Shown piece by piece: positions 48,911 through 61,301 of a stretch of 64,000 nucleotides of DNA. How positions within the stretch are numbered: the first letter of the stretch is position 1; every line of letters starts with the position of its first letter. Source of the stretch: Elmis aenea (taxonomy: Eukaryota; Arthropoda; Insecta; Coleoptera; Elmidae); contig OX393577.1 in assembly GCA_947652605.1 (NCBI GenBank), positions 54,646,108-54,710,107 on the forward strand. Reading direction: 5' to 3'. The position numbers and the translations under genes were made by a program. The notes below the pieces were generated by a model. It was not told the origin of the DNA and ran no database searches. It was given only the letters and a program-made list of their open reading frames with translations.

Positions 48911-49030
48911 TTAAACATACAACAACGATAATCTGTTTTGTTGCAGTTATGCAGTGTACTGTAAATTTCATTTATCTAAGATCAAAACTAAAGAAAAAAA
49001 GGGGGTGTACCACACTTCATTTACACCCGG

Positions 49031-49516
49031 TATACAATACTCCAAATCAAATCATTGCCACAACCGAATTAACAAGTTGACTACCAAAACAAAATGTGAA
49101 AAAATGCCCCTGGTGCCAAGTTAATTAAAAGATGCTTTTTTATTTTAGAAACAGAGCCCAATTAACTATGTTGTAATTGTTTTGAAATAGTTATTATTTT
49201 TAAAAATTTGTTCAGCTGTCGGATACGCATGTTGTCGTGTTTTCTAAGCGATATTACGCACGACCTCTGGCACAGCATAAACGAAAATATTTAAGCGGTC
49301 GTGTACGATAATAGGGGGTGGTCATATACAACTACTTGACAGTCAACCTGTCAATCCACTACATATCAAAGCCTACCATTTTTTTCAAACAATTTAGTTC
49401 TGTCAAATTGGTCTGTGTCAAAGTTATGTTCTTTGATCAAAGTGTTTAACACTTTTCATAAACTTTTTATTGGTAATTTTTTTTAAATTCCAGTAAGTAG
49501 CAAAATTATTAACAAA
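49031..49516 (+). promoter_or_regulatory. Presumed promoter region of the kinase-like gene
   Basis: The unique sequence between foldback J and the start codon. No clear TATA or initiator can be chosen. A pyrimidine tract followed by CCAG at 49491-49494 may be a 5'UTR splice acceptor. Confidence 0.3.
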
Positions 49517-52500
49517 ATGCGTAAACTCCCTTGTCGTTCCTGTCATTTGAAATGTGGAGATAACTCTGTTGATCCGGCAACATTGGCTCTTCTTGAAGAA
49601 GGATTTCAGTTGCTCTGTAATTCTGATTCAAAATCATTGTTGAAAAAACATTTGACCAGGGAAATTTTCGATAATTTAAAAACTAGGAAGACTTCATATG
49701 GATCTACACTTCTCGACTGTATACAATCAGGTATTTATTTCTAAAGTAGAGTAGATATAACTTAATATAAAATCCTAAATATTGTAGTAATATAATAATA
49801 GAGTTTTGAAAAATCCGTGGATGCTTATACAGGGTGTGTAAAAATTAGCGGAAGCGCTGCACGTGGCGATGTTCTTCGTAAAATTCTAAGTCGAAAATCT
49901 TAATACGAAAATGTTGTACTATGCTTGCTGTGTCTGCAAGAGGTCCTCAAAGTTTTGACATTTAGTCCTTTAATAAGCGTTATTATTTAATACTTGCAAA
50001 TGAAAAAGCTGCAATTTGGAATAAAAATAAATTTCGAATTGTATTTTTTCCTAGATATTGTGTTCTTTCTTTCAAAAATTGGTGTTGAAAATATGCAAAT
50101 CACTGATTTGAATGAAAATAATACATATGGCAACATTGTCATTAGCTGTCATCTCTGTTTTTCTCGTAATTATTACTAGTTTGTGTTTTACGGTACCCAA
50201 AAGTTTGCAGCTATGTTTACGAACTGAAGGCTTTCAATTCGAACAAAAATTGTAAATACCTAAGTAAAAATTGCTGATAAAAAATTTCCAAACGCAAATC
50301 AATGTATGCAATGTTGCCAATTTTTTCTTTCTTTAAATGGTTCCTGAGGCCATAGGAAGCATGGTACAACATTTTTGGATCAAGATTTTCGACTTAGAAT
50401 TTTACGAAGAACATCGTCACGTGTAGCGCTTCTGCCAATTTATACACACCCTGTATATACTTAAATAAAACAAACAATTTAAATATAATTTAAAATTTTC
50501 GCTTACTAACAAACTTTAAAAAAAAATACATTATGAGTTGCTGTTTTTTAATTTTTTTAAATATTTTTCTGCCTGCTAAAAAGTTTTTTACAGCAGGTAA
50601 TTTAAAATTCCAATTTTTGAGTTATGAAGCTGACATAATTTTATGTTTGGAACCCATAATCCATAATAGACCATGACTTTATTGTAAAAATCATTTTCTA
50701 AGCTTACAGAAAATATATACTTTTACATAATATGTTACAAAAAATAACAAACATTATTATGGTCCCTTTACTGAAAATTTCATAGTCACTGTAGTATGCC
50801 ATGGATACAAAAAAAATCTGCTTAAAAAACTATTAATTTTGTATTTGTACTGCTAAACTTGCTATATTAACATTTCGAAGTATTAAATACCTATCGTATT
50901 TACTGTTAATTGTGAAACTTTTGACTTACTTTGTCAAAGTTTTGACATCTGTTCGCAAAAGCTGATATTACGTTCATTATACAGGATGTCCCCAAAGCGG
51001 GCAACTATTTGGTAAAATTGAAGGTATTTTCAAAAATTGTTATACTGGCCTAATGGTTTGTCCATTGTTAAAGAAAAGTTCCATTTTTTTGTTACATTTT
51101 TAATTTACCTTTCAGATTAATATCATTGTTGATGAATGTGCAACAACGGGTTTATGTTGTAACTACCGCATAAAAAATATGAAATTAGAGTAAATTAACA
51201 ACAAAAAAGATGTAAACTAACTGGACTCATAACAAATACATGCATTTGTGTAACAATGAACATACCAAAATACCAATTAGTTATTTTTTAAATACATTTA
51301 AATTCACCAAAATAGAGGCTCATTTTAGAGAACATGGACAGTTAATACATTACAAAGAGCAACTAAAACATTGTCATTTTACTTTCTTGAGTACTATTGT
51401 GCAAGAAAAAAATTAATGTTTTTTAAAATCATAATACAGGGTTCTCGTTTTTCGAGGGCCACTATGGGGATCTCGTAAACGGTACGTCAGGAGTAAAAGG
51501 TCGGATGTCACTTTTCTTAAATCTTACAGTATGCAGGAAAAACTTTTTTTTTTGTTCAGGCTCTGATACTTTGCCATCTTATTACTTGCTTCCTTAATAC
51601 TTATACAATGATAAGTAATATACTTATACAATGATAAGTAATATACTTATTTTTATCATATGTTTTACGAACTTTAAATAAGAAACTGAGGAAAAATATT
51701 TAAAAAAGTGAACCTCCGCCCTTTTACTTCTGAAGTACATAATGGTATTCACAAAAACAAATTAAATTCTTATCTACAACCAGTGGCGTAGCTAGAGTTT
51801 GTGCCGCCCGGGGCGGTCCCTGAATTTGCCGCCCCTATAAATAAGGGTCGCTAACTTTTTCCAAAACCAAGCAGAGATCGACAGAAAAATGTGGGGGGGG
51901 GGGGTAAAAAAATGCGCCGCAGGCGAATTTTTTTAAATTTTAGACGTTCAAACGTGTTTTAATGCAAAGCCAGATAATGTAGAATACTTAACCATCTTCC
52001 AAAATTACAGTTTTACAGTAGAACCTTTTCTGATTTTTATTTTCTTTAATCAGATCGGGGGCCACAGTGGGGGCCACTCCCACGAAATTATTTTTAATAA
52101 GGGTGAAAAATCCCTGTTACAATAGAGTTTAAAACTGCATGGAATTTAATGGCTTAAATAAATGAATTGCTTCATAATTTTATTGAATGGTTGGCACCGT
52201 ATAATAAATTTTATTAGGTACTTGGAATTTCTGTCGTTACAAGGAGGCGGGTTTTCAGTGAAGCAAGGTCAAGTAGCCCGTTTTATCTTCGATAAGAATT
52301 CCTTTTTTAAAAATTAATTTTTATGAATTTAATAGCGCCATTGCCGGTACTGAATATTATATCTACTATTCCTTCATTACCCCGAGAATTTCATTTTTAC
52401 CCCATTTGAGTAGACTAAAAGTGCCGCCCCAAAAAATGTGCCGCCCGGGGCGGTCCGCACCCCCCTCCCCCCCTTGCTACGCTACTGTCTACAACATCAT

Positions 52501-55500
52501 AGTATTAAATAATGTTAATTTTTAAAAGTGTATTTATGACTTACATATATTAAGATAAACAATAATTTAAAGTAATAATTATTATTTATAGTTCACAATA
52601 AATTTTAAGTGTTTTTTTTATTAAAAATGTTACTTCTATGTTTTTGTTATCATTTTTTTGAATGTATAAAAATACAAATTTCTTTTATTTTATGCAATGT
52701 TCTATATTTTCTTTTTTGTTGCTAATTTAGGTATGTATTATCACATCATTGATATGTTTCAAAATGTTAAGCTCTGCTTGTGCACTGAAGTTACGCAAGC
52801 AACGAAAAATCAACTTAAAGCTAATGTTATGAGTTAATACATGTAAAAAAAATGGAACTGTTGGCATAAAATGTTTGAATTTGGCAATATAAAAGTATGT
52901 CACAATACAGTTTGAAGTGTTTTTATTTCATTAAGCAACACCTTCATACTCTTTTGCTGCTCCAAATTTTTTCCAGCATCCCATAAGCCAGTGGTTTCCA
53001 ACCTTTTTGTACCTCCTCCTTTTTCATAATTTTTTTTTTGTGCCTTCCTCACTTTTCGTGTAAAGAAAGTTCTTTTTGTTTGTTTGTATTCAAAAATGAT
53101 ATTTTGGTAACAGCTGCGCGCCCCCCTTGCAATAGTCTCGTGCGCCCCACAGGTTGAAAACCACTGCCATAAGCGTTGCTCAAATCTGATAATAATTTTT
53201 GTACAAGTTTTGCTTTTTTTTTAATTAATCTATTTTTTTGCCCAGGTATTGCGAACTTGGACTCTGAAGTAGGTATCTATGCTCCAGATGCTGAAGCATA
53301 CGAAGTATTTGCTGAATTGTTTGATGAAATAATTGAAGATTACCATCTTGGCTTTGAAAAGGGAGACTGCCACCCACCACAAGATTGGTACGAACTAGAA
53401 GCATTTGGTATTATTGAGCCTATAAAAAAATATGTTTTGTCAACAAGAATCTGTTGTGGAAGATCAATTGAAGGATATCCATTTAATCCACGTCTAACTG
53501 AGCAACTATACAAAAAACTGGAAAAAAAGATTTCTAGTGCTGTATGCGATCTAACAGAAAAATTAGAAGGAACAGTATATCCTTTAACAGAAATAAGTGA
53601 AGAGTTCCAACAGCAACTGATCAACAATCATTTTCTGTTTAAAGAAGACGATAGATTTTTGCAAGCGGCCAATGCATCTAGATTTTGGCCAACAGGCCGT
53701 AGCATATTCTACAACAACAAAATGACGTTCTTAGTGTGTATTAATGAAAAAGACCATCTTAAAATTATTTCAATGCAAAATGGTAGTAATTTAGGGGCTG
53801 TCTATAGACGATTTGTCCGTGCAGTTACAGAATTGGAAATGAGATTGGAATTTTCTAAAGATGCTCGCCTGGGGAATCTGACATTTTCCCCAACAAATCT
53901 TGGTATGGGTTTAACAATTCTCCTCTACTAAAAAAAATTTTTTTCATAATTTGTTATTTATTGTAACTGCATATACAGGGTGACTTGTGGGAAACGGACG
54001 TTTTTTGAATGAACAGAACTCGGTTGATTTTCAAGTTTTTTTGTTTTTTTTTTGCAAAATGAATAACATCTGCCATTTGATATAACAAAGTCAAGTATCC
54101 TCTTGAACGAAAAGCATATAGGTACTGCAAATGCATCCATGGAAGTTGTTAGAAACTCGTTCGCTGGCCGCGTCATTTCGCGTTTCGGTGACTTGCCGTG
54201 GCCCCCAAGATCACCAGACTTATTTTCCTGCGACTTTTTTTTTTCGGGGCACTTAAAAGAACTTCTTTTTGCCCACAAACCGCGTACACTAAGGGAGGAA
54301 AGATGCCATTACAGAAGAGACGCATTTAATTGACGCACAGCTGAGTCATGAATGACTTCAGGCAGAGACTTGAAACTTGCATTCAGGAGCGTGGCCGCCA
54401 CCTGATGGATAAAATTTTCGATAACTAAATAATTATGGTAAATCAAATAGCATATGTTGTTTCTCAATTTGTAATAAATAAGTTTGCTTTTTCTTGAAAA
54501 TCAACCGAGTTCTGTTCATTCATTTGTATACTTGAATAAAAACAAACAACTTTTCGTTCAAGAGGATACTTGACTTTGTTATATCAAATGGCAGATGTTA
54601 TTCTTCACTTTGCAAAAAAAAAAAAAAACTTGAAAATCAACCGAGTTCTGTTCATTCAAAAAACGTCCGTTTCCCACAAGTCACCCTGTACATACAGTGT
54701 GTCCTAAATTCACGCTTACCATTAGCAACTTCTAAAGCCCGGGTGACACGGTGCAAGTTTCTGTATAAAATTTAATACAAAATATCTGGTATTATTTTTC
54801 TTGAATAGATTTCAGTACAGAATTCCGTTCATTTGAAACTGTGTGTGACACTAATTCAAGTTTATGTACAAGTTACTGCCCATGTCTATGCGCCTAAACA
54901 GTATAAACACAGATATGCACTCCCTTTAAAACAAGGTATTTATCCCTTGTAATTGCCATTTTAAACAATAACAACATCCTGCTTGGGATTACCAATAATT
55001 AACTGTTAACAGGAATTTCTGCAGATCTTCAAAATTAGGTGTTAGTCGCCATTATTCACGAACTGAATACGCATCTCTAGCATGCAGTTTCTGTATCAAA
55101 ACTTGCTTGCAAATAGAACACGCCCTATTGTATTTTCTGTACAAGAAACTGCATGGAACACTTGTACATGCAAGAAACTATACATAATTTTGTACGAGAA
55201 ACCTGTATGACACGATATAAATTTTCTGTATAATATTTGGTACAAATTTCTATACAAAATCTTTCATCGTGTCACACAGGCCTTAAATAGAGCAAAAGTG
55301 GTTACCTATTATATAGGGTGTTTCTTAAGTATTGCAAAAAAAATGGGAGGTGATTTCTTATCACAAATTAAGGGGGATCTGTCATATAAAATTTTTTCCT
55401 TAGACGTCTCCTTTCGGAGTTACACCCCCTAAAGGGGAGCGGTAAAATTAGGTTTTTATTTTATTTCTCAAATTTGGTTAAATGTAGGAGAATGATATTT

Positions 55501-57660
55501 GGCAGATGTTTTGTACTTATTGAAAGGTTTCCCATAGTAATATTTTTAATCGTCTCCCACCTTCACGGGGGGCTGAAAAGTGCGACCCCTGATGGTTTTT
55601 TATTTAGAACTATTGGTGGGTTAAAATTTTGCAATTTAAAATATTTGTTTCTGAAAGCTTGATTTCTTTAGAAACTTTTTTTTTCTTTAGTTTTTCTCGT
55701 TAAACCTACCGTTTTTGAGTAAAAAATAAAATAAGTAAACATGAACCATCAAATATTCTAACATAAAACGATTCATTTTGTTGGTTACCATGGTTTGTTT
55801 GTGTTCATATTGGGGTAGAATTGACAACAAACCATGGCAACCACCAAAATGAATCCTTTTACATTGGAATATTTGATGGTTCATGTTTGCTTACTTTATT
55901 TTTTACTCAAAAACGGTAGGCTTTACGAGAAAAACTAAAGAATAAAAGAAGTTTCTAAATAAATCAACCTTTCAAAAAAAAACTTTTTAATTGCAAAATT
56001 TTAACCCACCAAAAAGTTCTGATGTAAAAACCAAAAGGGTACGCACTTTTCAGCCCCCTGTGAAGGTGGGAGATGATTGAAAATATTACTATGGGAAACC
56101 TTTTAATAAGTATAAAACATCTACCAAATATTATTCTCCTACAATTATCCAAATTTGAGAAATAAAATCAAAACCTAATATTACCGCTCCCCTTTAGGGG
56201 TTGTAGCTCCGAAAAGAGACGTCTAAGGAAAAATTTTTATATGAAAGACCTCCCTTAATTTTCGATAAGGAATCACCTCTTGAATTTTTTTGGAATATCT
56301 AAGAAACACCCTGTATAAAGCAACTTAAAGGTGCTTTTACCTTATTTTGTGTCAGATGTTTCGTTTATTTTGGACCATAATCAAAGCTGCCATATTGTGT
56401 AACATATATTAATTTATTTTAAGAGTGTGTTTTCAGTTTTATATATCTCTATAAATTTAGGAAGTCAAAGCAAAAAAACGTAAACCATTTTTTTAAGTAT
56501 TTTCTGAATATTGTTTGAACTGAAAAACTAAGGCAATTTTTTTCTGATTAGAATTCAGCTTAAAAATTCACAACTTTCCTTAATTTAACTGCTTTCATAT
56601 TTCATATGTCTTAAGATAAGAAAGATTCTCATGTTGAGCCTTGAATTTGGGATACTAGTGCAGGGGTCCCCAAAATTTTTAAGAGGAGGGCCACATAAGG
56701 GTACTGAAAATGCCAAAGTGGACCGGATTTAAAAAATATATATATTTTATTCACATGATATAACTGCATAAGTATAACAAGAATAATAACTTCAGTACAA
56801 CTAAACAAATAGATTTGTTTTTAACAAAAAAGTTAACTCAATGTACTTGTAATGTAATGTAATTTTTTTTAAATTCAATTTAAAAAAAAGGTATTCTCAA
56901 AACTATTAATCATCATCGTTAAGTTTGTATTGAAATAGTGCCAATGAGAACTTTGTAATTGTTTTTTTGAAACCTGAATAAGTATATTGATTTTTGGTGT
57001 GAAATTTGAAACACATTTTTAAAAATTTATACAAAAAATGACCGGTTAGTTTTGAGAGGATATTTTACTAAATATGCTACAGTCTTAACAATGATTGTTT
57101 GCATATGTAAGTACTGCCTAATGCAGCAATCAATTATCTTGCAAAATGTTTTATGTTACTATATTTATTTTAGGGCAACAAAAAATTAAACATATCAAGT
57201 TTTTCTTTTGAATTATGATTGCAAATCTACCAATTCGTATGTTGAAGTTATTTTGTTACTTAAAATTGCCATGAATTATGTTTGTAGGTATTGTATATTA
57301 TATGTGAAATTAGCAGTATTGTTTTTTTTTAAACAGCTGCGGGTCGTAGTTTGGGGACCCCTGCTCTTGTAGTAAACTATACTTTTTGCCTCATAGTTAA
57401 CGTTTTGCTTATTAGGAACAAGTCTCAAAGCTTCAGTCCTCATAAAAATTCCAAAACTAGCAAAAGATAAGGCAGAATTAGAAGCAATTGCTGAAAAATA
57501 TTGTTTAAAATTTCGATGCACTCATATTGAAGACTCAAAGGCAAAAAAATGTGTATATGAAATTTCCAATAAGCGTCGAATTGGTCTTGTAGAATTTGAG
57601 ATTATCAGACAGTTGTTCTTTGGCGTCAGAGAAATTATCAAGACGGAAAGCAGTATGTAG
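49517..57660 (+). CDS. Arginine-kinase-like protein with altered active site, three exons
   Basis: Exons are 49517-49730, 53246-53902 and 57416-57660. GT-AG junctions and phases agree, giving 371 aa; arginine kinases are usually about 355. The N-terminal phosphagen kinase domain is residues about 20-110 and the catalytic domain about 125-365, with the signatures [35 protein letters not shown] and ISNKRR. By alignment from memory with Limulus arginine kinase (offset +15), Glu225 is Lys240, Cys271 is Ser286, Arg126 is Cys141, Arg229 is Lys244, Arg280 is Lys295 and Gly64 is Glu79. Arg124, Arg309, Glu314 and Tyr68 equivalents are kept. Active enzymes transfer phosphate between ATP and arginine; loss of the guanidino-binding Glu and reactive Cys suggests weak or absent activity. 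The open frame and clean splice sites argue against a dead copy. A candidate 3' splice site precedes the ATG (ccag at 49491-49494), so a non-coding first exon may exist upstream. AATAAA is near 57727. Confidence 0.88.
49830..50453. mobile_element. TA-flanked foldback K in kinase intron 1
   Basis: CAGGGTGTGTAAAAATTAGC end and an inverse ATTTATACACACCCTG. Arms pair through GATGTTCTTCGTAAAATTCT. Confidence 0.88.
50982..51484. repeat. Broken mariner-type ends in kinase intron 1
   Basis: A left end CAGGATGTCCCCAAAGCGGG lacks its right partner. A 48-bp family E end starts at 51437 (CAGGGTTCTCGTTTTTCGAG) and stops at about 51484. Confidence 0.6.
51781..52487. mobile_element. hAT-type element in kinase intron 1
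   Basis: CAGTGGCGTAGCTAGAG and CTTGCTACGCTACTG ends, with exact 8-bp duplication TCTACAAC (51773-51780 and 52488-52495). GCCGCCCGGGGCGGTCC occurs near both ends in opposite orientation. Confidence 0.93.
52989..53166. mobile_element. hAT-type MITE 80 bp before kinase exon 2
   Basis: CAGTGGTTTCCAACCTTTTT and AGGTTGAAAACCACTG ends with exact 8-bp duplication CCATAAGC (52981-52988, 53167-53174). A second copy is at 61483-61744. Confidence 0.93.
53976..54688. mobile_element. TA-flanked foldback carrying transposase remnant (element L)
   Basis: Ends are CAGGGTGACTTGTGGGAAAC and its inverse, each followed by TA. Terminal inverted repeats run for roughly 60 bp, then continue in patches. A decayed Tc1/mariner-type transposase tail lies inside. 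It lies in kinase intron 2. Confidence 0.85.
54136..54428 (+). pseudogene. C-terminal fragment of an IS630/Tc1/mariner-type transposase
   Basis: The segment reads [15 protein letters not shown] then CDFFF, the block around the third catalytic acidic residue of mariner-like DDE transposases. A frameshift or deletion follows. A second in-frame block from 54348 ([19 protein letters not shown]) ends at a stop at 54426-54428, matching the usual C-terminus of these proteins. The N-terminal DNA-binding domain and the first two catalytic residues are missing. It sits inside the foldback at 53976-54688, in intron 2 of the kinase-like gene, and probably comes from the autonomous parent of that foldback family. 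Confidence 0.75.
54736..55283. mobile_element. PIF/Harbinger-like MITE in kinase intron 2
   Basis: AGCCCGGGTGACACGGTGC and ATCGTGTCACACAGGCCT ends, flanked by TAA on both sides. ACAAGAAACT-type motifs recur inside. Confidence 0.6.
55314..56313. mobile_element. TA-flanked foldback, family A copy 4
   Basis: TAGGGTGTTTCTTAAGTATT and AAGAAACACCCTG ends. Arms are about 450 bp and pair around a centre near 55815 (AACCATGG). Confidence 0.9.
56661..57363. mobile_element. hAT-like MITE 50 bp before kinase exon 3
   Basis: CAGGGGTCCCCAAAATTTTT and TAGTTTGGGGACCCCTG ends. The 8-bp flanks do not match well, so the insertion may be old. Confidence 0.8.
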
Positions 57661-58059
57661 ACAGTGAAAAATAATGTAATAGGAAACAAAAACGTTGTTT
57701 GTTTTTGGTATTAAAGGTGGTAAATTCAATAAAACAAACAGTTTTTTGAACAAGTATTTTGTATATTTTTTTAAACAATTTTATAATATACTATTGGCTC
57801 CTCCTTCCATTTAGTGGAATGAACCTGTCTGATACGTATACTGACTTAGGTCCCAAGAGTACTCTAGATATGGATACCAGTAGACCGAAAGTAGTTAGCA
57901 AGTATCATTTCATATCTTTGTGTTTAAAGTCTTAAAACAAATTGTTGTAGATCCAATATATGAAGAAGATATGCCTCCAGTACAAAAACATACTTCAACT
58001 TATGAAGAACTTAGAAAACAAAATAGAGATGAATACCAGCAAAAACCATAATATATGTA

Positions 58060-58450
58060 CAGGGTGGTCTAAATTCGATGGGATTGCATTGGTATCTCGG
58101 TTAATATTTAAGATAGAGAAACGGTTAAATTACCAAAAATGTGCAGTTTTTTGAGACAAACACAGAACCGCTTTTAAAAATATTCTGTCATTTCCGGTTT
58201 TCGAGTTATTGAATAAAAAGTGTTTTTTTGTCATATAAATAATGTGTCTTATCTCCGTTATTGTTGTAAATACCGAAAATATTTATGGAGATTATTTTTA
58301 GATAATTTTATTTTTAATTTGATTATACTTTAAAAAAATAATTTACGCTCGCCGTTAAAAAATTATGACACAAACTTACCTTTTTTTAAATAGGAGCAAT
58401 AGCTGGCTATGACCTATTTAAATTCCTTATTTTTTTCTCATTCCAAATAT
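58060..58450. mobile_element. Mariner-type left-end segment, copy 1
   Basis: It starts CAGGGTGGTCTAAATTCGAT just after the duplicated exon 5. It matches 63366-63755 along its whole length. No inverse right end was found. Confidence 0.65.
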
Positions 58451-58451
58451 A

Positions 58452-59085
58452 CAGGGTTCTCGTTTTTCGAGGGCCACTATAGGGATCTCGTAAACGGTAA
58501 GAGTTACGACTTCGGTTAAATTAGGGCAAAGCTGTATATTCAGGTGCTTAATAATTCGATGCAAACAGAACTTATCTAGCTCTTTTAGTTTTTGAGATAT
58601 AGGAAAAAAAGTAAAAAAGTGGATTTTTGTTTTTAGCCCGTAACTTTTTCATTCAATGTTGAATTTAATTTCTGTTAAAACTTTTTCTTGCCCACTTTTT
58701 GCAAGGAATCAGAATCCCCAATTATATTTTCCATGCGACGTTTCGTTTTTTTTAAACCATCATCAGGTCAATTTTTTCTTATGGACGCTATATCTGATTT
58801 TAACGCCAATTTGTAGAGCATTTTTTTCTGAATTCGACAATGTATAACACTTAACATATTTTTCAAACAATTGTTGTTAAAAATGGCAAAAACAAATATT
58901 TAATTTAAAACAAATCCTAATCGGCATGGTAAATAATTGTCTTTGTCCCTTTTTCCTTGGAAGCACGTAAGTAAACCGCATGAAATTACTATTAAAGGGA
59001 TTTAATTTAAAAAATAGGTATTAATAAATATGTTAGGAATGCATTATCATAGTTCACTTATTAGCAAATATTTCTAGAATTAACC
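58452..59085. mobile_element. Left arm of a family E foldback
   Basis: Close copy of 21307-21930, ending abruptly after TTAGCAAATATTTCTAGAAT. The right arm is missing. Confidence 0.85.
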
Positions 59086-59166
59086 ATTAACCATGTTTCA
59101 TACCTATATCTGATATTTTTCGAGATATCACGATTTTATTGTAAATTATTAGGGCAACGTAATATA

Positions 59167-60669
59167 CAGGGTGTCCCAGATTACATTTCCAGCATGGGGA
59201 TCTCGCTTATTATAAGAGATACAGGTTTGTTTAAATTAGATGAATTATTCCTTGGTATGAGAGGAGCAAAAATTAATTTTTAAAAGTACAAAATTCCTCA
59301 TGCTTCAGATTTTATAGCAAAAAATATGAAAATGTCAAATTTCTTTTTTCTCTCATTACTTTTTTGTCTTAATCATTAGAACAATTTTATTAGTACTTTC
59401 TTAAGGCACTTTTTAATGGAGAATGTAACTGTTATTTTAGATTATTTTTAACACCTACCATTTTCGAGATATTACCCCTAACTTTATTTTTTCTTATAGG
59501 CCGCGAAGTTGGCTATGGAATAGTTGAATGTGCTTTTTTTCCTCTTAAAAATGAGATATTACTTGCTACATTTATTTTTATAAATAAGTCACAAAATCAA
59601 GAAAAATCGTATTTTACCTATCACTTATCAAGTTACCTATGAAAATAAAAACAAAAAACAACTAATTAAATGTCAAATGACAGTTACCGTTTGTCTGCGC
59701 TATCATTTATTAGACTTTCACATTATTGTTGTGTAATTCGATAGTTTTTGTAGTAATTGCTATAATGATGGCAACATTTAAAAATAGCGACTAATTTGAC
59801 ATGTTGAGATGCTACATTCTTTGCCATAAAAACCGTGTTGAAGCTGAGCGAATATAGCTATATCCGGAGAAAAGGCAACGAAGGATGCGTAATTACAAAA
59901 ATTTGGAAATAAATTTAAAAGTATATGGTTTTTTCGACAAACCAACCAAAAATCCAAAACAAATCAATAATTAATTAGAATTATTTATTTTGCACAGTTT
60001 CTATTGTAAATAATGTGGCATTTCAACAGATAAAATTTTTAATTAGTTGTAAATGTGCCCATAATTATATTATAACAAATTTGCTACAAAGACTATCGAA
60101 TTACACAACAATACTATAAAATTCTAATAAATGATACCACACAAATAGTAACTATCATTTGACACTTAATTAGTTGTTTTTTGTTTTTATTATTATAGAT
60201 AGCTTGATAAGTGATAGGTAAAATACGATTTTTCTTGATTTTGTGACTTATTTATAAAAATAAACGTAGCAAGTAATATCTCATTTTAAAGAGAAAAAAA
60301 AAACACATTCAACTATTCTATAGCCAACTTCGCAGCCCGTAAGAAAAAATGAAGTTAGGGGTAATATCTCCAAAATGGTAGGTGTTAAAAATAATCTAAA
60401 ATAACATTTACATTCTCCATTAAAAAGTGCCTTAAGAAAGTACTAATAAAATTATTCCAATGATAAAGACAAAAAAGTTATGAGAGAAAAAAGAAATTCG
60501 ACATTTTCATATTTTTTGCTATAACATCTGAAGCATGAGGAATTTTGTACTTTTAAAAATTGATTGTGGTTCCTCTCATACCAAGGAATAATTCATCTAA
60601 TTTAAACAAACCTGTATCTCTTATAATAAGCGAGATCCCCATGCTGGAAATGTAATCTGGGACACCCTG
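59167..60669. mobile_element. Large TA-flanked foldback with near-identical arms
   Basis: CAGGGTGTCCCAGATTACAT and inverse ends. Arms are about 600 bp each. The flanks (59087-59166 and 60670-60750) are themselves inverse copies, so it sits near the centre of an older foldback related to G (60670-61130 matches 35560-36010). Confidence 0.9.
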
Positions 60670-61301
60670 TATACTCGAAAATATTACGTTGCCCTAATAA
60701 TTTTCAATAAAATCTCGAAAAATATAAGTTTTAGGTATGAAACATGGTTAATGTTTTTGAAAGACAATCAAATTTTCTACATGACTATGTAAAATCATAT
60801 CGGGTGTTGTATTTAAGAAAAATGAGTTATGGATGTTTAAAGTTTCATGAGTTTGACCAAGCGTAAAAAACACCCTGTATAATATTTAAAAAATGTAGCT
60901 AGCACAAATTGTTAATTTATTTATTGTTAATCTAATTTTTAAACGAAATTCTACTGCTTTTTTAAATAACTTAAATGTTAAAAAAAATTGAAAAAGCTGT
61001 ATCGCTAAAAATTTTCATAAAAATTACATTTTTATGAAAACGATTGACTTTAGACCCATATAACCTTATACATTTTTTAAAGTAAATTTTAAGAGGAATT
61101 CAAAAATGTAAAAATATACAGGGTGTTCTATTTAAAATTTCAAAGTTTGAGTCCGTTTCCGGTTGAACCGGAAGTCATATTGCAACCTTAATATTTTCAT
61201 CGAATCCGAAAATACCATAACGCTCAGATACAAAATTTCATTGTTCTGCAATAGTATTTTAGATATTTGTCTGTTTCCATACTTTTGCGCATCCCTGTAT
61301 A

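Larger units (their letters stand above)
47697..49030. mobile_element. TA-flanked foldback J between the two genes
   Basis: CCGGGTGTAAATGGAATGTG and TTCATTTACACCCGG ends between TA. The piggyBac-type element 48344-48910 sits inside it. Confidence 0.8.

Noticed and set aside
53340..53627. 95-codon minus-strand frame
   Set aside because: Antisense shadow of kinase exon 2.
54103..54333. A 76-codon gene
   Set aside because: It is a transposase C-terminal remnant inside foldback L, not a host gene.
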